Notes under the pieces: model-generated | Database searches by the model: none | Seen by the model: the letters and a program-made list of their open reading frames with translations, nothing else | Told to the model about the DNA's origin: nothing | Program-made: the position numbers and the translations under genes | Part shown: positions 8,208-17,454 of the stretch, piece by piece | Numbering within the stretch: the stretch's first letter is position 1 | Layout of the letters: each line of letters starts with the position of its first letter | Source of the DNA: Pirellulaceae bacterium | GTDB taxonomy: Bacteria > Planctomycetota > Planctomycetia > Pirellulales > Pirellulaceae | Length of the DNA stretch: 64,000 bases | Assembly (NCBI GenBank): GCA_024102795.1 | Contig: JAGFJK010000239.1 | Span: 1-64,000 of the forward strand | Direction of reading: 5' to 3'

Positions 8208-11200
8208 TTGTCAAAGCGAATTGCCAGTCCAGGGGCCCGGCACCGCCGCGGGGCCCGGCGATTGTCGTTGGAACCGCTGGAACATCGCTTGCCGCTGCAT
8301 GGCGGCGTGCTGGCCGTCGTGCCCTGGAACGGCCAGGCGGAAGTGGAACCGACCGCGACGATCCGAGCCGCGTTTGATTTCGATCTGGATCCGGCGACCG
8401 TCACGGGCGACACCGTGCAGCTCTGGCACCCGGCCGGTCAGCGCTGGCCGGCCGAGGTGACGTACGACGCGGCAAGTCGCCAGGTCACCTTGCGGCCCAC
8501 CCAGCCGCTGGCGGACGTGGGTGATTTCTATCGGGCAATCATCCTGGGCGGTGACCAGGGCGTGCGGGAATTGGACACGGGGCACACGCTGGAGGCCGAC
8601 TTCTCCTGGCACTTCATGACGCAGGCGCCCGAATTTCAAGAGGATGTCCTGCTGAGCGGCCTCGTGCAGCCGATGGCGATCGACTTCGCCGCGGACGGCC
8701 GGGTGTTCGTGGCCGAAAAGGGCGGCGTGATCAAGATGTTCTCGGATCTTGGCGATCCGGAACCGGCGGTGCTGGCCGACTTGCGGGCGAACGTCTTCAA
8801 CTTCTGGGATCGCGGCCTGCTGGGACTGGCCTTGCATCCGCGGTTTCCGCTGGAGCCGTACCTGTACGTGCTGTACGCCTACGATTACGACCCGGCGCAT
8901 CCCCAGGACTTTCCGCGCTGGGGCGACGCGACGTCGATTGACGATTCGTGCCCCGACCCGCCGGGCGCCAACACGGCCGGCTGCGTGGTGACCGGACGCC
9001 TGTCGCGGCTGGCGATCGGAGCCGATGGGACGTGGGACGGCGTGGAGCATGTCCTGGTGCAGGACTGGGGCCAGCAGTTTCCCAGCCATTCGCTCGGCAG
9101 CCTGGCGTTTGGAGCGGACGGTGCGTTGTACGCCAGCGCGGGCGACGGCGCCAGTTTCTCGTTCGCCGACTACGGTCAGGTGGGCAATCCGCTGGGCGAT
9201 CCGCCGCTGCTCGCGGGAAGCACGCTTTCGGCGCCGACGGCCGAAGGCGGCGCGTTGAGAGCGCAGGATGTCCTTTCGCGCGAGGATCCGTTAACGCTGA
9301 GCGGAACCGTGATTCGGATCGATCCCGCAACGGGGCAGGGCCTGCCGGGCAACCCGTTGTTCGACGATCCGGATGCCAACGCCCGGCGCCTGGTGGCTCA
9401 CGGCTTTCGCAACCCGTTCCGGTTTGCCGTGCGTCCAGGAACCAGCGAGCTCTGGGTGGGCGACGTGGGGTGGAGCGAGTGGGAGGAGATCAACGTCATC
9501 CGCTCGCCGGCCGACTCGCGTTTGCTGCCGCACAACTTCGGCTGGCCCGCGTTTGAAGGGACCGACCGGCAAGGAGCGTACGACGCGGCCGACTTGAACC
9601 TGCTGGAACGCCTGTACAACGATCCTCATCCGGACGCGCACCAGGAGCCCTACTTCGCCTATCGTCACCTGCAGCCGCTGGTTCCAGGCGATACGGACGC
9701 CGCTGGCGGTTCGTCGCTTTCGGGCCTGGCATTCTCGGAGGGAGGCAATCTGCCTCCGGCCTTCGACGGCGCGTTGTTCTTTGCCGACTTTTCGCGGCAG
9801 AGCGTCTATGTCATGTTTCCTGGGGAGGACGGCCAGCCCGATCCGCGATCGACGGCTGTGGTGTTGCCAGAGGCGGCGGGCCCCGTGCAACTGCGGGTCG
9901 CTCCCAACGGAGACCTGGTCTACGTGGATCTGCTGGGCGGTTCGATCCGCCGGGTGCGGTTCACGGGCATCGACAAACCGCCGGTGGCCGTGGCCGCCGC
10001 CGATCGCACCTACGGCGGAACACCGTTGCAGGTACGCTTTGACGCCTCCGCGTCGCGGGATTCCAATCCGGACGATCGCTTGACCTACGCCTGGGATCTG
10101 GACGGCGACGGGCAACTGGACGATTCGACCGCGGTGAATCCCAAGGTAGTTTATCCGCGATCCGGCGTCGTCACGGTGACCCTGCGGGTGACGGACAGCG
10201 CGGGACTTTCATCGACCGACACGTTGCAGATTCAAGCGGGCAACTCGCCGCCGCAAGTGCTGATCGACTCGCCGCCGCAGTCGCTCAACTGGCAAGTGGG
10301 TCAAACCGTTTCGCTGTCGGGCCGCGGCCTGGATGAGCGGGATGGCATGCTGCCGCTTACCGCCCTGCAATGGGAAGTCATTCTGCACCATTGCCCGGAT
10401 CGGTGCCACACGCACCCGGTGACTTCGTTTTCCGCGGCATCGGCCAGCAGTTTCCCCGCACCCGACCACGAGTGGCCCGCGCTACTGGAAGTCAGGCTCA
10501 CGGCCACCGACTCCTGGGGACTGCGGAGTTCCGCGAGCCAGATGCTGGTGCCGGCGACGGTGGATTTTCAACTCCGGGCGGAACCCGCCGGATTGCAACT
10601 GTCGCTCGGAAACTCCGTGGCAGCCGCTCCCTACACCTTGCCAGTGATTGTCGGTTCGAACAATTCGCTGGCCGCTCCCTCGCCGCAGTTGTTGGACGAG
10701 CGCGGGTATCGTTTCATCCGTTGGTCGGACGGCGGAGCGAGAAGCCACAATGTGCTGGCCGGCGAGTCTTCGGCCAGCTTCGCGGCCGAATATCTGGAGA
10801 TTGCGCCGGCTTACTTGAGCGACTTGCCCGTGGCGGGCACTCCCGTCAACGGCTGGGGGCCTTTGGAGCGGGACGGGAGCAACGGCGAACAGGCGGCCGG
10901 CGACGGGGGACCGATCACGCTGGACGGCGTGGCCTACGCCAAGGGGCTGGGAGTGCATGCGCCCTCGGAACTGGTCTACCGGCTCGATCAAAAATTCGCC
11001 CGCTTCGTGGCCGACGTGGGAGTGGACGACGAGGTGGGCGAGCGGGGGACGGTGACGTTCGAGGTCTGGGCCGACGGCGCGCGAATCCACGACAGCGGCC
11101 TGCTGCGAGGTAATTCGCCTGCCAGCCGTATCGATCTGAACGTGGCGGGAGTTGATGAACTGAAGCTGGTCGTCACCGGCGGCACGGACGGTGCGGACTC

Positions 11201-12830
11201 CGATCACGGTAACTGGGCGGGAGCCCGGCTGTTGGCCCGCGACGAGAACGACCCGCCGGCAAGCGTGCGGAACCTCGGAGCGCAAGTGGCAGCGGGCGGC
11301 CAGCTCGTGCTGAGCGACGGCGAATTGCTGTATGCGGACAACGTCCAGCCACCGGCCAACGTCGTCTACCGGATTAAGGCCGCTCCCACGCGGGGGCACC
11401 TGGAGCGGACAGACGCTCCAGGGCTGCCAATCGGCGACTTCTCGCAGAACGACGTGCAGCGGGGCCGGATCGCCTACGTCCACACCGGACAGGACGTCGG
11501 CCCTGACCGCTTTGAATTCGAAATTGGCGATGGGCAGGGCAACTGGCTCGATCAACAATCGTTCACGATCGAAGTGGTCGAGGCGGTCTATATCAGCGAC
11601 TTGCCGTTTGCGGAGCCGCCCGCCAACGGCTGGGGGCCCGTGGAACGCGACCGCAGCAACGGCGACCTGGCGGGTGGCGACGGACGGCCGCTGACGCTTG
11701 GCGGCGTGACGTACGCCAAGGGACTGGGGGTGCATGCGGCCAGCGAGATCCAACTGGCGCTGGGAGGAAACTACCAGCGATTTCTGGCGGACGTGGGCGT
11801 GGACGACGAAGTGGGAGCGGCCGGCAGCGTCCGTTTCCAGGTCTGGGCCGACGGCCAGTTACGGTTGGAAAGCCGTCTGCTGAGGGGCAGCGATGCGGCC
11901 GAGCGTCTGGCGGTGGACGTGCTGGATGTCGAGCGGCTGACGCTGCGCGTCACCGACGGCGGCGACGATCCGGGATTCGACCACGCGGACTGGGCCGATG
12001 CGCGCCTGATCCCGATCGCGGACCATCTGCCACCCGTGGAGATTCACCGCCGCGGCACACTGGTGGCGCCGGCTGGCCAGGTGCTGCTGACGGCCGACGA
12101 CCTGGCTTATGCCGACAACGCGCAGCCGGCTTCGCGCGTGGTGTATCGAGTGAGCGAGCCGCCAGCCCACGGACAACTGGTGCGAGTCGACGCCCAGGAC
12201 GTGCCGGTTGACTTGTTCACTCAGCAGGATCTGAACGAAGGCCGGATTCTGTACGTCCACGGCGGAACCAGTCAGCCGGTGGATCGGTTTCGGTTTGATG
12301 TGGACGATTCCCGCGGCAACGTGCTGGCCGGCCAGGTCTACGAGGTGCAGGTGGCTGGCGTGCAGTGGCTGAGTGATCTGCCGCTGGCGGAACCGGCCGT
12401 CAACGGCTGGGGGCCGGTCGAGCGGGACAGGAGCAACGGCGAGCAGGCGGCGGGAGACGGGAATACGTTGACATTGAGCGGGCTGACATACGGCAAGGGG
12501 CTTGGCGTGCACGCCTGGTCCGAGTTGACGTTTGAGCTGGCCGGCGGATACCGGCGGCTGGTGGCCGACCTGGGAGTGGACCAGGAAGCCAGTGGCGCTG
12601 CGTCCGTGACGTTCGAAGTCTGGCTGGACGGCGTGCGGCGATTCGAAAGCGGCGTGCTCACGCCCGCCAGCGTCACGCGTCGCCTGGACCTGGATCTGAC
12701 GGATGTCGCATTGTTGCGGCTGGTGGTGACCGACGCCGGCGACGGCCCCGGTTGGGATCATGCGGACTGGGCCGACGCGCGCTTGCTGCCGAACAACACT
12801 AGCCAGTCAACCGGGCCAGGTAGTTCGTGA
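8208..12830 (+). CDS. Multidomain exoprotein: SbsA-type Ig, PQQ-dehydrogenase-like propeller, PKD, three NPCBM domains
   Basis: 1540 residues, TTG start 7 bases after GGAGG (8196-8200). Residues about 17-30 carry the planctomycete export-associated motif (RRLSLEPLEHRLPL). About 31-135 is an SbsA/Big_5 Ig-like domain. About 140-590 is a soluble glucose/sorbosone-dehydrogenase-like beta-propeller (PMAIDFAADGRVFVAEKGG, GLLGLALHPRF, GFRNPFRFAVRP). About 590-676 is a PKD domain (FDASASRDSNPDD). About 868-1010, 1127-1268 and 1384-1527 are three NPCBM carbohydrate-binding modules (each with AKGLGVHA-type core and NGWGP(L/V)ERD opening), separated by two CSPG/cadherin-like repeats (about 1020-1125 and 1275-1380; GRIAYVHTG, GRILYVHGG). 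Likely a secreted, PQQ-dependent sugar oxidase docked on polysaccharide. The gene's last 32 bases overlap the convergent methyltransferase. Confidence 0.85.
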   Translation: MSKRIASPGARHRRGARRLSLEPLEHRLPLHGGVLAVVPWNGQAEVEPTATIRAAFDFDLDPATVTGDTVQLWHPAGQRWPAEVTYDAASRQVTLRPTQPLADVGDFYRAIILGGDQGVRELDTGHTLEADFSWHFMTQAPEFQEDVLLSGLVQPMAIDFAADGRVFVAEKGGVIKMFSDLGDPEPAVLADLRANVFNFWDRGLLGLALHPRFPLEPYLYVLYAYDYDPAHPQDFPRWGDATSIDDSCPDPPGANTAGCVVTGRLSRLAIGADGTWDGVEHVLVQDWGQQFPSHSLGSLAFGADGALYASAGDGASFSFADYGQVGNPLGDPPLLAGSTLSAPTAEGGALRAQDVLSREDPLTLSGTVIRIDPATGQGLPGNPLFDDPDANARRLVAHGFRNPFRFAVRPGTSELWVGDVGWSEWEEINVIRSPADSRLLPHNFGWPAFEGTDRQGAYDAADLNLLERLYNDPHPDAHQEPYFAYRHLQPLVPGDTDAAGGSSLSGLAFSEGGNLPPAFDGALFFADFSRQSVYVMFPGEDGQPDPRSTAVVLPEAAGPVQLRVAPNGDLVYVDLLGGSIRRVRFTGIDKPPVAVAAADRTYGGTPLQVRFDASASRDSNPDDRLTYAWDLDGDGQLDDSTAVNPKVVYPRSGVVTVTLRVTDSAGLSSTDTLQIQAGNSPPQVLIDSPPQSLNWQVGQTVSLSGRGLDERDGMLPLTALQWEVILHHCPDRCHTHPVTSFSAASASSFPAPDHEWPALLEVRLTATDSWGLRSSASQMLVPATVDFQLRAEPAGLQLSLGNSVAAAPYTLPVIVGSNNSLAAPSPQLLDERGYRFIRWSDGGARSHNVLAGESSASFAAEYLEIAPAYLSDLPVAGTPVNGWGPLERDGSNGEQAAGDGGPITLDGVAYAKGLGVHAPSELVYRLDQKFARFVADVGVDDEVGERGTVTFEVWADGARIHDSGLLRGNSPASRIDLNVAGVDELKLVVTGGTDGADSDHGNWAGARLLARDENDPPASVRNLGAQVAAGGQLVLSDGELLYADNVQPPANVVYRIKAAPTRGHLERTDAPGLPIGDFSQNDVQRGRIAYVHTGQDVGPDRFEFEIGDGQGNWLDQQSFTIEVVEAVYISDLPFAEPPANGWGPVERDRSNGDLAGGDGRPLTLGGVTYAKGLGVHAASEIQLALGGNYQRFLADVGVDDEVGAAGSVRFQVWADGQLRLESRLLRGSDAAERLAVDVLDVERLTLRVTDGGDDPGFDHADWADARLIPIADHLPPVEIHRRGTLVAPAGQVLLTADDLAYADNAQPASRVVYRVSEPPAHGQLVRVDAQDVPVDLFTQQDLNEGRILYVHGGTSQPVDRFRFDVDDSRGNVLAGQVYEVQVAGVQWLSDLPLAEPAVNGWGPVERDRSNGEQAAGDGNTLTLSGLTYGKGLGVHAWSELTFELAGGYRRLVADLGVDQEASGAASVTFEVWLDGVRRFESGVLTPASVTRRLDLDLTDVALLRLVVTDAGDGPGWDHADWADARLLPNNTSQSTGPGSS

Positions 12831-13620
12831 CGCCGCGGAAGTATTCGCAGTCCTCGTAGTACTGGCGAATCGGCAGCAAGCGTCCGGAAGGTACGATCCG
12901 CAGCAGCTCGTACCCCAGCGGTGTCAGCAGGTCCCAGAAGTCGCGGAAGTAGGTTCGCGAGTTGATGTTGCTGGAACCGAATTCGAACGCCAGGGCCTTG
13001 ATCTTTCGCTCGGCCAGGCTGCGGGCCGCTCCCCGCAGGGCGTGCAGTTCGTGCCCTTCGATGTCCATCTTCAGAAAGTCAACCGCGGCCAGACGCTGCT
13101 CGCGCACGATGTCGTCGATCGTCGTGGTTTCGACTTCGATCGTGGAGAATTGGAGCTGCTGAAAGCAACTGTCCTGGCGGGGATGGAGCGAGGCGATGCC
13201 CGACTCGTCGCCGTTGGTGTGCAGGGGCAGCCGCGTACCGGCCTGGTCGCTGACGGCCCTGGGGATGAGCACCGCACCTGGCAGGCCGCGGGCCAGAATC
13301 CGCTGCTGGCAGGCGGGTTGGGGTTCCACCAGGTACAGCGTCGCCGCGGGAAACAGCCGCAGCATTTCGGCGGACCATTGGCCCGTATTGGCGCCCACGT
13401 CCAGCAGGACCGGTCGTGGCGTGCGGATGCAGTTGGCGGCGGCCCGAATCTCGGCATCCAGGGCCCAGCCGGTCCCGGCTCCCTTGCCCAGCAGGATGCA
13501 CCAGTAGGCTTCGGCCGCTCGAGCCCCGTCGGCTATAACGCGGCCGGCCACGAGCCGGCTCAGCGGGCGGGCAAGCCCCTTGGCCAGCCGATTCAGGAGA
13601 GTTGGACGGTGGAGTTGCAT
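12799..13620 (-). CDS. FkbM family methyltransferase
   Basis: A 273-residue SAM-dependent methyltransferase of the FkbM family, which typically O-methylates sugars of glycans or polyketides. Seen: motif I VLLDVGANTGQWSAEMLRLF (about residues 78-97), the acidic strand-2 segment LVEPQPACQQRIL, and the family signature VDFLKMDIEGHELHALRGA at about 190-208. The N-terminus is basic and amphipathic. It converges on the preceding exoprotein with a 32-base overlap of coding ends. The acceptor is unknown; exopolysaccharide or glycoprotein glycans are plausible given the many exoproteins around. Confidence 0.9.
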   Translation of the reverse strand: MQLHRPTLLNRLAKGLARPLSRLVAGRVIADGARAAEAYWCILLGKGAGTGWALDAEIRAAANCIRTPRPVLLDVGANTGQWSAEMLRLFPAATLYLVEPQPACQQRILARGLPGAVLIPRAVSDQAGTRLPLHTNGDESGIASLHPRQDSCFQQLQFSTIEVETTTIDDIVREQRLAAVDFLKMDIEGHELHALRGAARSLAERKIKALAFEFGSSNINSRTYFRDFWDLLTPLGYELLRIVPSGRLLPIRQYYEDCEYFRGVTNYLARLTG

Positions 13621-13908
13621 CGCGCCGGACCTCGACTCATTCCGCGGCCATAGTCGCCTTTCGCTCCGCGAAAGTAGCGATAGTCGCCTTTCGCTCCGCG
13701 AAAGTAGCGGGGTTCACCCTAACCCTACGCCACGAACGGCCGCGGAGCGAGTGGGTCCGGTCGTTTGCGAACCGCCCCCAGCGGGAGGATTTCGGATCGC
13801 AGGGCGAGTGTGCGGCCGGTGATATCGCCTATGCGAGTCGAGCGGAGGCGCGTAGAATGCGGGGCGGAGTCGTTGGATACCGATCCCGGACGTAGCGGCT
13901 GAGCAACC
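13621..13908. other. Intergenic region between divergent genes
   Basis: 288 bases separating the FkbM methyltransferase from the C39-like/ligase operon. It contains two tandem copies of a 30-base palindromic repeat (separate entry) and must hold both promoters, although I do not see a good -35/-10 pair. Confidence 0.5.
13651..13710. repeat. Two tandem copies of a 30-bp hairpin repeat
   Basis: Copies at 13651-13680 and 13681-13710 differ in one base. Each contains the inverted repeat CTTTCG-CTCCG-CGAAAG. A copy identical over 29 bases lies in inverse orientation at 45801-45829. This marks a dispersed REP-like or MITE-like family. Confidence 0.93.
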
Positions 13909-14661
13909 TTGGAAAAGGCACAACTGGAACTCGAGATCCTGCCGCAGCCGGACATGACGACATGCGGCCCGACCAGCCTGCACGCGGTGTATCGGTACTA
14001 CGGAGACTCGATTCCGCTGCACCAGGTGATTGCCGAAATCCCCCAGTTGGAGGAGGGTGGCACCTTGGCGGTTGTGCTGGGCTGCCACGCCTTGCGACGC
14101 GGTTACTCGGCGCTGATTTACACGTTTAACCTGCAAGTCTTTGATCCCACCTGGTTTGACGGTCGGCCCGTGGACCTGGCCGAGCGGTTGCGGGCACAAC
14201 TGGCGGCCAAGAGTTCGCCCAAGCTGGCGATCGCCACGCACAGTTACCTGGAGTTCATCGAGCGTGGCGGAACGGTTCGCATGCACGATTTGACCAGTGA
14301 ACTGATCCGGCGTTATCTTCGCCGGGGCGTGCCGATTCTGACGGGTCTGAGCGCCACTTACTTGTACCAGGAAGCGCGGGAGATCGGTTCCAATTGTCAG
14401 CCGGACGACATTCGCGGAGTGCCGACGGGCCATTTCGTGGTGCTGTGCGGCTACGATCAGCCGCAGCGCGAGGTGCTGCTGGCCGACCCGCTGCAACCGA
14501 ATCCGATCGCGCCGGCCCAGGTCTACCATGTGGGCATGGACCGCCTGCGATGCGCGATCCTGCTGGGCATCATGACCTTCGACGCGAACCTGCTGATCGT
14601 CACTTCAGGCAGCCAGGAAAACAAAGGACGCGGTGGTGTCTACCCTGATCGTCGTGGATGA
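13909..14661 (+). CDS. C39-like (papain-fold) peptidase family protein
   Basis: 250 residues, resembling the C39-like peptidase group. The putative catalytic residues are Cys19 in DMTTCGPTSLHAVYRYYGD, His175 in VPTGHFVVLCGYD and Asp193 in VLLADPL, which is the expected Cys-His-Asp order. There is no transmembrane or ABC domain, so it is a free cytoplasmic enzyme and not a bacteriocin exporter. A TTG start at 13909 is chosen because the homologous region begins immediately after it; no ATG lies between it and Cys19 except Met16. The next gene starts 29 bases before this stop, so expression is coupled to the two ligases. In such operons a papain-fold protein may trim, transfer or hydrolyse the amide-linked product; that role is inference. 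Confidence 0.8.
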   Translation: MEKAQLELEILPQPDMTTCGPTSLHAVYRYYGDSIPLHQVIAEIPQLEEGGTLAVVLGCHALRRGYSALIYTFNLQVFDPTWFDGRPVDLAERLRAQLAAKSSPKLAIATHSYLEFIERGGTVRMHDLTSELIRRYLRRGVPILTGLSATYLYQEAREIGSNCQPDDIRGVPTGHFVVLCGYDQPQREVLLADPLQPNPIAPAQVYHVGMDRLRCAILLGIMTFDANLLIVTSGSQENKGRGGVYPDRRG

Positions 14662-16105
14662 TCCCCAGCAGTGGCCGTTCGAGATCCCGTCGGTGGAAGT
14701 TGTGCCGGCGCGGGCGTATTTGACCAGCGAGCGGTTCGCGAGCAGTCGCGGCATGAAGGTGTTCAACCTCTGCCGTTCGTACCGTTACCAAACGGCCGGG
14801 TACTACGTTTCGCTGCTGGCCGAGGCGCGGGGACATCGCCCGCTGCCCAGCGTGACGACCATCCAGGACCTGCGATCCCGAGGGATGGCGCGTTTGATCT
14901 CCGCGGACCTGGAGGACCTGATTCAGAAGACGCTGTCGCCACTGCAGTCGGAGAAGTTCGCGCTGAGCATCTATTTCGGCCGGAACATGGCCAAACGTTA
15001 CGACCGGTTGAGTTTGCAGTTGTTCAACCTGATTCCGGCCCCCTTGCTGCGGGCTCACTTTGTTCGCGATGGCCAGACCTGGCGGCTGAGGTCGGTCGCG
15101 GCGATTGCCGCCAACGAGATCCCGCAAGGCCATCGAGCGTTCCTGGTGGACGTGGCCAAGTCGTACTTCGAGGGTCGCCGCGCCAGCGTGCGGCGCACCA
15201 ACGCCCGATTCGACCTGGCAATCCTGCACAATCCGCAGGAAGTCCACCCGCCTTCCAACGAGAAGGCGCTGGCCAAGTTCATCAAGGCCGGCCAGAAGGT
15301 CGGTTTCGAGACGGAATTGATCCTGGCCAGCGACTTCGGGCGGCTGGCCGAGTTTGACGCCTTGTTCATCCGGGAGACGACCAACGTCAACCACCACACA
15401 TACCGCTTCGCTCAGCGCGCCGCGCGCGAAGGCCTGGTGGTGATCGACGACCCGCAGTCGATCGTCCGCTGTTCCAACAAGGTGTACCTGGCCGAACTGC
15501 TGTCGCGGCACAAGGTGCCGATGCCCAAGACCTGCGTGGTCCACCGCGGCAACATCGAGATCGTGGCCGCGGAGATCGGCTTTCCCTGCGTGTTGAAGAA
15601 GCCGGACAGCGCGTTCTCGCTGGGCGTGGTCAAGGTGGAGGGGCCGGAGGAACTGGCCGAGCAACTGGACCGCTTCCTGGCGGATTCGGACCTGGTCGTG
15701 GCCCAGGCCTTCGTGCCCACGACATTCGACTGGCGGATTGGCGTGCTGGATTCCGTGCCGCTGTATGCCTGCCGTTACTACATGGCTCGCAAGCACTGGC
15801 AGATCGTCGATCGGGACGGTCAAGGGGGCACGCGGTATGGCAAGGTGGAGACGTTGCCGGTCGAGTCGGCCCCGCGCAAGGCGGTGCGAGTGGCCCTGCA
15901 GGCGACCGAACCGATCGGCGATGGACTGTACGGCGTGGACGTCAAGCAGTCGGGCAACGAATTTTACGTGATCGAAGTCAACGACAATCCGAACATCGAC
16001 GCCGGTTACGAGGACGTGGTGCTGCGCGACGAACTGTACGACCGCATCATGCGGGTGTTCATGGCGCGCGTCGAACGGCGGAAGGCGGGAGTGTATCGCA
16101 AATGA
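14633..16105 (+). CDS. RimK-type ATP-grasp ligase with N-terminal RLAN domain
   Basis: 490 residues, GTG start. About 1-190 is an RLAN-type N-terminal domain that precedes a subset of RimK-like ligases (STLIVVDDPQQWP, FNLCRSYRYQTAGYYVSLL, FGRNMAKRYDRLS). About 200-480 is an ATP-grasp domain: FIRETTNVNHHTYRFA, the ATP-binding lysine segment VLKKPDSAFSLGVVKV, and the Mg-binding end YVIEVNDNPNIDAGYED. ATP-grasp ligases of the RimK group join a carboxylate to an amine through an acyl phosphate, usually adding glutamate or similar residues. It overlaps the C39-like gene by 29 bases and the GCS2-type gene by four (ATGA). The substrate is unknown; a small peptide or amino-acid conjugate is inferred from the operon. 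Confidence 0.88.
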   Translation: MVSTLIVVDDPQQWPFEIPSVEVVPARAYLTSERFASSRGMKVFNLCRSYRYQTAGYYVSLLAEARGHRPLPSVTTIQDLRSRGMARLISADLEDLIQKTLSPLQSEKFALSIYFGRNMAKRYDRLSLQLFNLIPAPLLRAHFVRDGQTWRLRSVAAIAANEIPQGHRAFLVDVAKSYFEGRRASVRRTNARFDLAILHNPQEVHPPSNEKALAKFIKAGQKVGFETELILASDFGRLAEFDALFIRETTNVNHHTYRFAQRAAREGLVVIDDPQSIVRCSNKVYLAELLSRHKVPMPKTCVVHRGNIEIVAAEIGFPCVLKKPDSAFSLGVVKVEGPEELAEQLDRFLADSDLVVAQAFVPTTFDWRIGVLDSVPLYACRYYMARKHWQIVDRDGQGGTRYGKVETLPVESAPRKAVRVALQATEPIGDGLYGVDVKQSGNEFYVIEVNDNPNIDAGYEDVVLRDELYDRIMRVFMARVERRKAGVYRK

Positions 16106-17352
16106 GCGGGCCGCTGCATCTGTTTGAGGGGTTTGGCGTCGAGCTGGAATACATGATCGTGGATCGCGACACGTTGGACGTGCTGCCGATCGCCGACCAG
16201 GTTCTGCGGGAAGTTGCCGGCGAGTATGTCTCGGATGTCGAGCAGGGCGAGATTACCTGGTCCAACGAGTTGGCCTTGCACGTGATCGAGCTGAAGACGA
16301 CCGGCCCGGCGGCGACCCTGGCGGGACTGGTGGAGCCGTTCCAGCGAAACGTGCGGCAGATCAACCAGATCCTGGCGCGTCTCGGCGGCCGCTTGATGCC
16401 CTCCGGAATGCACCCCTGGATGGACCCGCACAGCCAGTTGCGGCTCTGGCCGCACGACTACAGCCCGGTGTACGAGGCCTTCAACCGGATTTTCGATTGC
16501 CGGGGCCATGGCTGGGCCAATCTGCAAAGCGTGCACCTGAACCTGCCGTTTGCCAACGACGACGAGTTTGGCCGGCTGCACGCCGCCATCCGCGTGCTGC
16601 TGCCGCTGTTGCCGGCGCTGGCCGCCAGCTCGCCGATCGTCGATGGCCGCCCCCGCGGTACGCTGGACAGCCGCCTGGACTTCTACCGCGACAACGCCCG
16701 GCGGATCCCCTCGGTCACGGGCGGCGTCATCCCGGAGCCCGTGTTTACGATCGCCGAGTACCGGCAGCAGATTCTGGAGCGGATGTACGCCGACATCCGG
16801 CCGCTGGATCCCGGCGGCGACTTGCAGGACGAGTTTCTCAATGCTCGCGGCACGATCGCCCGCTTTGTCCGCAACACGCTGGAGATTCGCGTCCTGGATG
16901 TGGCGGAGTGTCCGGCGGCGGACCTGGCGATCTGCGCGCTGGTCGTCGCCGTGCTGCGGGAGCTGGTCGAACAGCGGTGGTCGGACGCCGCGCGGCAGCG
17001 GAGCTGGCAGGTGGAACCGCTGCGGCAAATCCTGCTGGCCACGATCCGCGACGCCGATCGGGCCCCGATCAGCGATCGGGAGTACCTGGCCCTGTTCGGG
17101 TACACCGGCCCGGTGCCGGTGACCGCGGGACAGCTTTGGAATCACCTGGCCGCCTCGGTCGCGCCGGCCTGGCTGGAAGCCGATCCGGACTGGACCACCC
17201 CGCGCCGCACGCTGCTGGAACAAGGCCCGCTGGCCCGCCGCATCCTGGCAGAGGTCGGCGATGGCGCGTCGCTCGAACGCATCGCGGTTGCCTATCGCCA
17301 ACTCTGCGAGTGTCTGCAAGACGGCCGCATGTTCGGCTGTGGTGAACGGTAG
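16102..17352 (+). CDS. GCS2-type carboxylate-amine ligase (glutamate-cysteine ligase family)
   Basis: A 416-residue glutamine-synthetase-fold ligase of the GCS2/YbdK group. Seen: GFGVELEYMIVDRDTLDVL at the N-terminus, SNELALHVIELKTTGP (Mg/ATP-binding acidic residues), MHPWMDP, and the histidine-containing LQSVHLNLPFANDDEF. The group includes weak glutamate-cysteine ligases and enzymes making other gamma- or alpha-amides. The start overlaps the preceding ATP-grasp stop (ATGA), so these two ligases are translationally coupled. A second ligase of a different fold in the same operon implies at least two amide bonds in the product. No glutathione synthetase is evident, so plain glutathione synthesis is unlikely. 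Confidence 0.87.
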   Translation: MSGPLHLFEGFGVELEYMIVDRDTLDVLPIADQVLREVAGEYVSDVEQGEITWSNELALHVIELKTTGPAATLAGLVEPFQRNVRQINQILARLGGRLMPSGMHPWMDPHSQLRLWPHDYSPVYEAFNRIFDCRGHGWANLQSVHLNLPFANDDEFGRLHAAIRVLLPLLPALAASSPIVDGRPRGTLDSRLDFYRDNARRIPSVTGGVIPEPVFTIAEYRQQILERMYADIRPLDPGGDLQDEFLNARGTIARFVRNTLEIRVLDVAECPAADLAICALVVAVLRELVEQRWSDAARQRSWQVEPLRQILLATIRDADRAPISDREYLALFGYTGPVPVTAGQLWNHLAASVAPAWLEADPDWTTPRRTLLEQGPLARRILAEVGDGASLERIAVAYRQLCECLQDGRMFGCGER

Positions 17353-17454
17353 CCCGACGCCAGGGCCGTCATCCGCACGGTTGGCAGGCGATCCCGCCGA
17401 GACAGTCGGATGATGCCCTTCCACGTGGCGCTGTGCTTCCTGGCACATGCCAGC

